Under the pieces are notes generated by a model. The model worked only from the letters and a program-made list of their open reading frames with translations, ran no database searches and had not been told where the DNA came from. This document shows positions 5,832 through 10,683 of a stretch of DNA of 10,683 nt, in pieces (within the stretch, counting starts at the first letter, position 1; each line of letters starts with the position of its first letter). This stretch comes from Candidatus Bathyarchaeota archaeon. GTDB taxonomy: Archaea; Thermoproteota; Bathyarchaeia; TCS64. Position numbers and translations under genes: made by a program. The stretch lies in the NCBI GenBank assembly GCA_018396515.1, contig JAGTQJ010000033.1:2502-13184 (forward strand). Reading direction: 5' to 3'.

Positions 5832-6719
5832 TTACAGTTTTATTGTTTTTAGGTGATCTGCTATCAATTTCGCCACCGAGACCGTGCTAAGATGTGTGGG
5901 GATGGTGTCGGTGGCCAGGATGTGGTCTGCCCCAGCCTCTTTTATTCGCCTCTCAGCATCCCCTAGAAATAGGGCGTGGGTGCAGGCCGCAGCCACCCTC
6001 CTAGCCCCTAGGCTCTTGAGAATGGCCACGGCCCTGGCCGTGGTTCCCCCCGTGCTCACCATATCATCGAATACAGCTGCATCCCTTCCATAGACATCCA
6101 AATCCTCAGCCCACATCATAATATCTCCAGTCTTCCTATCCCTCCTCTTTTGGAAAGCTCTGAATCCCCCTCCCAGCTCTTGATCCGCCAGCCTTGCAAG
6201 CCCTAGGGCTCCAGTGTCCGGGCTGATGCTTAGGGCACCAGAATAGCCCAGCCCTCGGAGATACCTTGCGAGCAAGGGTATCGCTGAGATGTTCCAGACC
6301 TCCATGCCCCCGCGGAGTTCTCTCAAGGAGTCTTCATTATGAACATCCACCACCACTAGCCCCTCGACCCCAGAATTCTCCAGTAGACGAAGGATGACCT
6401 CGAGGCTGAGAGCCTCTCCCTCCATAAAGCGCTTATCTTGACGTGCATAAGCAAGGTACGGGACCACGCATAAAACCCTCTTAGCCCCTAGATCTTTCAC
6501 CGTTCTGGCCATCAGGAGGAGCTGGATGAGGTGCCTGTCCTGGGGGGGTGATGTTGTCTGGATGATGACGGTGGTCTCCCCACGTACATCCACAGCCACC
6601 CTTATATAGCTCTCCCCATCCGGGAAGATTCGGTGCTCCACCGGCTCGGCGGGTATCCCTAGTTCAACTCCTATCTTCCTCCCGAGTTCAATCGATGCAG
6701 GCCCAGATAAGAGGATCAT
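5832..6719 (-). CDS. prs: Ribose-phosphate pyrophosphokinase (PRPP synthetase)
   Basis: 295 residues, typical of archaeal PRPP synthetases. The enzyme transfers pyrophosphate from ATP to ribose 5-phosphate to make PRPP for purine, pyrimidine, histidine and tryptophan synthesis. Motifs in order: FPDGESYIR (32-40), PPQDRHLIQLLLM (58-70), YLAYARQDKRF (88-98), VVDVHN (123-128), SPDTGAL (166-172), the flexible catalytic loop KRRDRKTGDI (191-200) and the PRPP/ribose-phosphate binding loop VFDDMVSTGGTTA (216-228). All expected catalytic residues are present, so it should be active. ATG 6719 gives the natural N-terminus MILLSGPAS. No Shine-Dalgarno sequence is visible; a weak TATA-like TATCTTAAG and two symmetric sequence elements lie immediately upstream and suggest regulation at the promoter. 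Confidence 0.96.
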   Translation of the reverse strand: MILLSGPASIELGRKIGVELGIPAEPVEHRIFPDGESYIRVAVDVRGETTVIIQTTSPPQDRHLIQLLLMARTVKDLGAKRVLCVVPYLAYARQDKRFMEGEALSLEVILRLLENSGVEGLVVVDVHNEDSLRELRGGMEVWNISAIPLLARYLRGLGYSGALSISPDTGALGLARLADQELGGGFRAFQKRRDRKTGDIMMWAEDLDVYGRDAAVFDDMVSTGGTTARAVAILKSLGARRVAAACTHALFLGDAERRIKEAGADHILATDTIPTHLSTVSVAKLIADHLKTIKL

Positions 6720-6725
6720 ACCCGG

Positions 6726-6753
6726 TGATCATTGATCAAGAGGATCTTAAGAT
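6726..6753 (-). promoter_or_regulatory. prs promoter with symmetric operator-like elements
   Basis: Two elements precede the prs start. At 6726-6738 is TGATCATTGATCA, two TGATCA palindromes separated by one base and symmetric as a whole. At 6744-6753 is ATCTTAAGAT, a perfect 10-base palindrome overlapping the weak TATA-like element. If the message is leaderless from 6719, the double TGATCA lies between the TATA element and the transcription start, where archaeal repressors commonly bind. The function is inferred only from position and symmetry. Confidence 0.35.
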
Positions 6754-6789
6754 ACTATCTCATGTAAGCCATGGGTTTAAGGTATGAAC

Positions 6790-7566
6790 TCAGATTAGGC
6801 TGAATGCTAGGAGCAGCCCAGCGGCGGAGATGGAGGTTATCCATGCTTTAGGGCTCCATCTTAGGATCTTCGCCCCGTCTAGGGATCCGATGGGGAGGAG
6901 GTTGAAGAGGGCAAGTACAGAGTTTATTGAGAGCCCAACCTCAGCGAGTACAGCCAAGAGGGGGTCACCCGTCGCCATCTTTACAACCAGGAAGGTTAAG
7001 GCCTGGAGTATATTCGTCAGGGGGCCCGCGAGGGCTATTAGGCCGAAGCCCTTGCTATATAACGGAATAGCGACGACCACAGCCCCAGGCGCCACGATCT
7101 TGACTGGGGAGAAGAAGGAGATTAGGGTGACAAGCAGCCCCAAGGCGTTTATCCTGAACTCAGCCCAGTATCCCAGCCTCATGGCTGAGAATTTATGGGC
7201 AAGTTCATGGATGAGGAAGGCAGATATGAAGATGCCCACCGCGGCCATCGCCACCAGGGGCCTCTTCAGGGCGAGACCTCCAAGCCAAAGTAATGGGATG
7301 GCAGATATGATCAATATGCTTATGGCTAGATCCCTCAGCTCCCTCTGGGTAAAGGCACCACTAAGAGGAAGAACGCCTCTCATGGGATAAAGACTCGAGG
7401 GTGGGATGTATCCGTTGGAACCTTTCCTAGGATACTCGATCTTGGAGCGGATCCCTGTACAGTCATGGGCCTCCGGCAGCCTATGCTCATAGCAGAAGTA
7501 TCCCCCACAGTAGCTGCACTTGAAGGGCATATATGAATCCCTTCCACACCTCTCGCATCGTACCAT
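6790..7566 (-). CDS. AN1 zinc finger fused to a site-2 protease-like (M50) membrane metalloprotease
   Basis: 258 residues. The N-terminus is a complete AN1-type zinc finger: Cys4, Cys7, Cys17, Cys20, Cys25, His28, His34 and Cys36 with spacing C-x2-C-x9-C-x2-C-x4-C-x2-H-x5-H-x-C. A linker (37-75) leads to a multi-pass membrane domain. The zinc protease motif HELAH is at 120-124 inside a hydrophobic helix (AFLIHELAHKF), and the third ligand motif NLLPIGSLDGAKIL (222-235, Asp230) is present, as are APGAV and AGPLTN segments typical of M50 peptidases. It should therefore cleave transmembrane or membrane-proximal substrates, with the zinc finger probably cytoplasmic as a targeting or adaptor module. 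The substrate is unknown. The start is fixed by an in-frame TAG two codons upstream. A strong TATA box (7604-7609) gives a transcript beginning near 7580, leaving a short leader. Confidence 0.92.
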   Translation of the reverse strand: MVRCERCGRDSYMPFKCSYCGGYFCYEHRLPEAHDCTGIRSKIEYPRKGSNGYIPPSSLYPMRGVLPLSGAFTQRELRDLAISILIISAIPLLWLGGLALKRPLVAMAAVGIFISAFLIHELAHKFSAMRLGYWAEFRINALGLLVTLISFFSPVKIVAPGAVVVAIPLYSKGFGLIALAGPLTNILQALTFLVVKMATGDPLLAVLAEVGLSINSVLALFNLLPIGSLDGAKILRWSPKAWITSISAAGLLLAFSLI

Positions 7567-7602
7567 TAGCTATTCATCCTTTCCACGGCCTAGGGTACAG
7601 AC

Positions 7603-7620
7603 CTATATAAGAGCCTTTAG
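7603..7620 (-). promoter_or_regulatory. Promoter of the AN1-protease gene (proximal TATA)
   Basis: On the minus strand CTAAAGGCTCTTATATAG: a CTTATATAG TATA box preceded by an A/G-rich stretch that could be the BRE. The predicted transcription start is near 7580, about 14 bases before ATG 7566. Within this leader a minimal frame ATG-AAT-AGC-TAA starts at 7577 and its stop overlaps the gene's ATG (TAATG). Confidence 0.55.
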
Positions 7621-7649
7621 TTCAAAGCTTACAGCTCCCAGCTCCCCTA

Positions 7650-7664
7650 GTATATAAGCCTTAG
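7650..7664 (-). promoter_or_regulatory. Second, near-duplicate TATA element upstream of the AN1-protease gene
   Basis: On the minus strand CTAAGGCTTATATAC, overlapping the amrS stop codon and closely resembling the proximal element CTAAAGGCTCTTATATAG about 47 bases further downstream. It would initiate near 7627 and give a leader of about 60 bases. Tandem promoters or one inactive copy are both possible. Confidence 0.35.
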
Positions 7665-8716
7665 AAGAGGAAGGGACGCCTGTGGATCTCCCTTTTTCCT
7701 TTTATGGGGATGGCCTCTCCGCAGTACTTACATCTGTTCTCGTCGGTCAGGTGCCAGCCCACGATCTCATACCCCTCCCTCTCTATCACGGCTTTACCGC
7801 ATCTCGGGCAGAAGGTATTCTCATACTCCATGAAGGGGACATTGCCAACATAGACATATCTCACACCCTCCCCCATGGCTATCTCCCTCGCCTTTATCAG
7901 ATCCTCAACCGGTGTGGGCGGGAGGTGGCTGAACTTATAGTGGGGGAAGAACCTGCTCAGGTGGAGGGGGGTATCAGGGCCTAGGTTATCCACAAGGTAT
8001 CTGGCCATCTCCCTCGTCTCATCCTTCCAGTCATGAACTTTGGGGATTATGAGGAACGTTACCTCCACATGAACCCCCCTCCTCGCCATCATCACTGTAG
8101 CATCAAGCACGCTCTTCAGATCCGCGCTGCAGTACTTCCTGTAGAACGGCTCGCTGAAGGCCTTCCAATCCACATTAGCGGCGTCTATAACATCAACAAC
8201 CCTCCCCAGGGCCTCCTCCGAAATATACCCATTGGTGACGAGAACGTTCTTAACCCCCTCCCCCCTGGCAAGCCTGGCGACATCCTCCACATAATCAAGG
8301 TTTATCAGGGGCTCATTGTAGGTGTATGCTATACTGGTGCACTCCTCCCTCCTCGCCCCCTTGACCACATCCTCAGGGGAAACATATCTGACGGGAAACT
8401 CACCAGGCTTCGCCTGGGAGAGATGCCAGTTCTGGCACCATGGGCAGGTGAAGCTGCAGCCCACGCTGCTTATGGAGTAGGCGAGGCTCCCTGGGTAGAA
8501 GTGGGCTAGAGGTTTCTTCTCTATGGGGTCCACCGCGATGGCTGAGAGCTGGCCGTAGGTGAGGGAGATAAGGCGGCCATCCTTGTTCTCCTTGGTGTTG
8601 CAGAACCCCCTCTGGCCCGGCTTTATAACGCATTTCCTCGGGCAGATTATACAGCGTACAGTATCATCCTTGAAGGGTTCTGAGAACCTTGACTCCCTCT
8701 CGAACAACCCTTTCAT
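7661..8716 (-). CDS. amrS: AmmeMemoRadiSam-system radical SAM enzyme (AmrS, PflA-like)
   Basis: 351 residues from ATG 8716; a TTG directly before it (8719) would add one residue. The SAM-cluster motif is Cys87-x3-Cys91-x2-Cys94 (CSFTCPWC), followed by QNWHLSQ. The N-terminal half-motif CIICPRKC (Cys22, 25, 29) with Cys39, the segment DPIEKKPLAHFYPGS (63-77) and AYTYNEPL (130-137) are typical of the AmrS group, which resembles glycyl-radical-enzyme activases. The C-terminus carries a zinc-ribbon pair, CPRC (303-306) and CKYC (329-332). AmrS is named for co-occurrence with AMMECR1 and Memo proteins; neither is present in this window, and its target is not known to me. The minus-strand TTTATA (8742-8747) is 28-29 bases upstream, giving a nearly leaderless message. 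The gene is divergent from the second radical SAM gene. Confidence 0.93.
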   Translation of the reverse strand: MKGLFERESRFSEPFKDDTVRCIICPRKCVIKPGQRGFCNTKENKDGRLISLTYGQLSAIAVDPIEKKPLAHFYPGSLAYSISSVGCSFTCPWCQNWHLSQAKPGEFPVRYVSPEDVVKGARREECTSIAYTYNEPLINLDYVEDVARLARGEGVKNVLVTNGYISEEALGRVVDVIDAANVDWKAFSEPFYRKYCSADLKSVLDATVMMARRGVHVEVTFLIIPKVHDWKDETREMARYLVDNLGPDTPLHLSRFFPHYKFSHLPPTPVEDLIKAREIAMGEGVRYVYVGNVPFMEYENTFCPRCGKAVIEREGYEIVGWHLTDENRCKYCGEAIPIKGKREIHRRPFLF

Positions 8717-8732
8717 CAATTTGGGATGAGTG

Positions 8733-8757
8733 TAGGAGACCTATAAACCGTCTCTTA
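8733..8757. promoter_or_regulatory. Shared TATA box inside an inverted repeat between two radical SAM genes
   Basis: The arms TAGGAGAC (8733-8740) and GTCTCTTA (8750-8757) are complementary at seven of eight positions, the eighth being G-T. The repeat is centred on 8745. The TATA box TATAAA (8742-8747; TTTATA on the minus strand) lies exactly at this centre. For amrS the box is correctly spaced for a leaderless start at 8716. In the + direction it would start transcription near 8770, giving the PflX-like gene a leader of about 28 bases to ATG 8798. A dimeric regulator bound here would block TBP and silence both genes. Symmetry and position are seen; regulation is inferred. Confidence 0.5.
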
Positions 8758-8797
8758 GTAAAGTTTGTATTGGGTCGTTTTCATTATTTTAGATGAG

Positions 8798-9880
8798 ATG
8801 TGGAGGCTTATCAGGCCTGACGCCGTCTTCGCCCTAGAGGAGCCAGGGATCAAGGTGAGCCTGCCGAGATATGTAGAGATTGTTAAGGGGGGGAGGCTGG
8901 CGAAGTTCTTGATAGCTAGATCCATGCCAGTCGAATTTGAGCCCGACATCTCCACGGCGGAGCTCTGGAAGATCCATGAAAGGGGGTTAAATGAATACCG
9001 GGATTTCGAGAGGCAGGTGGATGAGGGGGAGGCCCCAGGGGAGGTGGAGGGTCCATCATTTCTAGACCTGAAGATAGAGATCGCTAGGAGGATCATGAGG
9101 AGCTGCCACTTCTGTATAAGGAGGTGCGGCGTCGACCGCCTCTCGGGGGGTAGGGGATACTGCCGGTGTGGGGATGAGTTCAGGGTCTCGACAAGTTTCC
9201 CCCATATGGGGGAGGAGCCTGAGCTCGTCCCATCCGGAACCGTCTTCACATGCGGATGTACCATAAGATGCCTCCACTGCCAGAACTGGGAGATAAGCCA
9301 GTGGGCTGAGCAGGGGGAGCCCTACGACCCATATAGGATGGCCAGGGTTGTTGAGGGGTTGAGGAGGCAGGGATGCAGGAACCTGAACATGGTTGGTGGG
9401 GAGCCCACACCCAACACCTGGCTCTGGCTGAGGACCATGAAGGAGATAAAAGTGAACATCCCAACGGTCTGGAACAGCAATAGCTACTACAGCGAGGAGA
9501 CCTCGAGGCTGCTATCAGGCCTGATAGACGTATACCTGCTGGACTTCAAGTACGGGAACGATGAATGTGCTGAGGCCATCTCCGATGCCCCAGGCTACTG
9601 GGAGGCCGCCACCAGAAACCACCTCATGGCTAAGATGTATGGGGAGCTGATAATAAGGGTACTAGTTCTTCCAGGCCATAATGAATGCTGCACCAAGCCG
9701 ATCCTGAACTGGATCTCGAAGAATCTAGGCCCTATGACTAGGGTTAACCTGATGTTCCAGTACCGCCCAGAGTATAGGGCTCACGAGAGGATTGAGCTGA
9801 GGAGGAGGCTGACCCCATTAGAGATGAGTGAGGCCAGGAGAATAGCTGAGGAGGCTGGACTAAAGAACTTGGTAGAATGA
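8798..9880 (+). CDS. PflX-like radical SAM protein (COG1313-type, function unknown)
   Basis: 360 residues from ATG 8798. The frame is open back to a TTG at 8765, but those 11 codons are AT-rich and hydrophobic (MYWVVFIILDE), unlike the GC-rich body, and would lie at the transcription start, so ATG 8798 is preferred. The radical SAM cluster motif is Cys154-x3-Cys158-x2-Cys161 (CTIRCLHC), followed by QNWEISQ; the GGEP motif (200-203, MVGGEPTPN) interacts with SAM in this superfamily. An N-terminal cysteine cluster CHFCIRRC (103-110) with Cys122 and Cys124 probably binds zinc or another Fe-S cluster. The sequence resembles pyruvate-formate-lyase activase homologues (PflX), whose substrates are not established. 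No glycyl-radical enzyme is nearby. It is divergent from amrS and appears to share its promoter. Poly-T at 10006-10012 may end the transcript. Confidence 0.88.
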   Translation: MWRLIRPDAVFALEEPGIKVSLPRYVEIVKGGRLAKFLIARSMPVEFEPDISTAELWKIHERGLNEYRDFERQVDEGEAPGEVEGPSFLDLKIEIARRIMRSCHFCIRRCGVDRLSGGRGYCRCGDEFRVSTSFPHMGEEPELVPSGTVFTCGCTIRCLHCQNWEISQWAEQGEPYDPYRMARVVEGLRRQGCRNLNMVGGEPTPNTWLWLRTMKEIKVNIPTVWNSNSYYSEETSRLLSGLIDVYLLDFKYGNDECAEAISDAPGYWEAATRNHLMAKMYGELIIRVLVLPGHNECCTKPILNWISKNLGPMTRVNLMFQYRPEYRAHERIELRRRLTPLEMSEARRIAEEAGLKNLVE

Positions 9881-10278
9881 GCCTTAGCCTGCTGTTGAGG
9901 ATCCAAAATATCAAATAGGCATAGTGGAACAGTTACTAGAGCTGGCAGATCGATTTAACATTAATCTTATAGGCTTCTAATTCGCTTGTAAATTCTATTT
10001 TATTCTTTTTTTACATCAATATAATTCGCTTTTTCTTAACAGTTATTCCTACCCTATCCCTGACAGTATATGCTATCATGCCAAGACCCAATGTGCCGAT
10101 GACATCTTATAAGTGGAAGATTTCCTTTATTTTAATGTTTGAATATTTATGATCTTTCCTTGTGGATTTTTAGAGTTATCATTTTATTCATGCTGAAAAG
10201 TAGGAGTTTTAAGTTGAGGGGTGAGTATGGTGGCATATTCATCCCGTCGGTCTGCCTCCCTCCCTTCGTCTTCGATCG
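9881..10278. other. AT-rich intergenic region between the PflX-like gene and ileS
   Basis: 398 bases in which both flanking genes end, conspicuously richer in A+T than the rest of the window. I find no tRNA, rRNA, CRISPR repeat, transposase remnant or convincing C/D-box RNA. It holds a T7 run (10006-10012), a TTATAA palindromic TATA-like sequence (10107-10112) and, on the minus strand between them, a short open stretch reading GTLGLGMIAYTVRD then a basic tail that stops at 10011. A 91-codon + strand frame from 10139 runs antisense into ileS and is not credible as a gene. Convergent 3' ends with weak termination signals are the simplest reading. Confidence 0.6.
10006..10012 (+). terminator. 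Poly-T terminator candidate for the PflX-like gene
   Basis: TTTTTTT inside a T-rich stretch (TCTATTTTATTCTTTTTTT, 9994-10012), about 125 bases beyond the stop codon, with no hairpin. U-rich tracts alone are the usual archaeal termination signal. A second T-rich patch follows at about 10030-10037. Confidence 0.4.
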
Positions 10279-10683
10279 TTACCCAGAACATTTCTCAATC
10301 CTTTTAACGCCTATCCTCATCTTAAGCCCGTCTATGGCAAAATCCTTTACATGGGAATCCCTCGGGGGCTCGCCCCTGATGAGGGATATTGATAGGGTCT
10401 CCTCGGCTATATAGTCTCCCTCGACCTCGAAGGCCTCCTCCACCCTCGGATCTCCCTTATAGTATACCTCTATCTGGTCATCTATGTTGAAGCCGACCTC
10501 CTTCCTCAGGGCTTGGATCCTCCTCACTATATCCCTCGCAAGCCCCTCATACTGAAGATCCCTGCTCAGCTCCACGTTCACGCCCACCAAAATATCCTCC
10601 TCCTCTGCAACCGAGTATCCCGGGAGGGGTTCGGCTGTGACCTCGACCTCATCTGGGAGTATCTCCACCCTATGGCCGTCGAT
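10279..10683 (-). CDS. ileS: Isoleucyl-tRNA synthetase, C-terminal part
   Basis: The last 134 codons of a gene that enters from the right edge; the stop TAA is at 10279-10281. The peptide continues past the GTG at 10668 (IDGHR precedes VEILPDE), so that codon is internal. The segment LQYEGLARDIVRRIQALRK then EVGFNIDDQIEVYY is the well-known C-terminal signature of archaeal/eukaryotic-type IleRS, next to the anticodon-binding domain, and VNVELSRDL precedes it as in the family. The protein charges tRNA-Ile in the cytoplasm. The catalytic HIGH and KMSKS motifs are outside the window. The C-terminal end KRIEKCSG has no zinc-ribbon extension. Valyl- or leucyl-tRNA synthetases lack this EGLARDIVRRIQ motif, so IleRS is a firm call. 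Confidence 0.93.
   Translation of the reverse strand: MDGHRVEILPDEVEVTAEPLPGYSVAEEEDILVGVNVELSRDLQYEGLARDIVRRIQALRKEVGFNIDDQIEVYYKGDPRVEEAFEVEGDYIAEETLSISLIRGEPPRDSHVKDFAIDGLKMRIGVKRIEKCSG

Noticed and set aside
6830..7390. 186-codon + strand frame antisense to the AN1-protease gene
   Set aside because: The minus strand has both the AN1 and M50 motifs intact; the + frame has low-complexity composition and no motif.
8033..8509. 158-codon + strand frame antisense to amrS
   Set aside because: The opposite strand encodes conserved AmrS motifs throughout this range.
8765..8797. TTG start and 11-codon N-terminal extension of the PflX-like protein
   Set aside because: The codons are AT-rich compared with the body, and the extension lies at or before the expected transcription start; ATG 8798 is more natural, although the longer form is not excluded.
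10116..10126. GGAAGATTTCC mini-hairpin in the AT-rich gap
   Set aside because: The stem has only four pairs; it is too weak to call a terminator or RNA structure.
10139..10414. 91-codon + strand frame reaching into ileS
   Set aside because: Its second half is antisense to the conserved IleRS C-terminus; the first half is AT-rich with TTG as start and no similarity that I recognise.
1..10683. tRNA, rRNA, CRISPR array, insertion sequence or attachment site
   Set aside because: I saw no tRNA T-loop sequence such as GTTCGAAT, no evenly spaced direct repeats, no transposase motif and no terminal inverted repeats; gene content is colinear housekeeping DNA.

Overview
The window reads as thermophilic archaeal chromosome, probably from an anaerobic lineage of the TACK group (Bathyarchaeia- or Korarchaeum-like; the exact lineage is inferred, not shown). 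The grounds are a tungsten-type aldehyde:ferredoxin oxidoreductase, an AN1 zinc-finger/site-2 protease fusion, an archaeal-length PRPP synthetase, archaeal-type IleRS and RNase Z, heavy use of AGG (Arg) and ATA (Ile), and TATA boxes about 26-30 bases upstream of start codons with no Shine-Dalgarno sequence, which is the signature of leaderless archaeal transcripts. I see no mobile element, CRISPR array, tRNA or rRNA. The content is mostly core metabolism and housekeeping.

Layout. Bases 1-3858 are read on the + strand: the C-terminal end of a MoaD/ThiS-like ubiquitin-fold sulfur carrier, a tungsten AOR-family oxidoreductase, a small FMN-binding split-barrel protein, a TusA-like sulfurtransferase and a TIM-barrel sugar isomerase/AP-endonuclease-2 family protein. 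Each complete gene here appears to have its own TATA box. Bases 3863-8716 are read on the - strand (from high to low coordinates): an AmrS-type radical SAM enzyme, the AN1-site-2 protease fusion, PRPP synthetase, a small unrecognised or arcadin-1-like protein, a thioredoxin and RNase Z. The two blocks converge with only 4 bases between stop codons (3858/3863). A second, PflX-like radical SAM enzyme (8798-9880, +) diverges from amrS across a short spacer in which one TATA box sits at the centre of an inverted repeat. An AT-rich gap of 398 bases follows, and then the C-terminal 134 codons of isoleucyl-tRNA synthetase on the - strand, running off the right edge.

How the genes may work together. 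MoaD supplies dithiolene sulfur for tungstopterin, which AOR uses, and TusA nearby could deliver sulfur; this is a plausible tungsten/sulfur neighbourhood rather than a proven operon. The two radical SAM proteins share an N-terminal cysteine cluster, a CX3CX2C SAM motif followed by CQNW, and apparently one regulatory site, so joint regulation is the most attractive hypothesis. I did not find a convincing new multi-gene defence or metabolic system. The observations most worth checking are the symmetric operator/TATA between the radical SAM genes, the operator-like double TGATCA in front of prs, the AN1-protease fusion, and the regular TATA-to-start spacing, which corrects several start codons.
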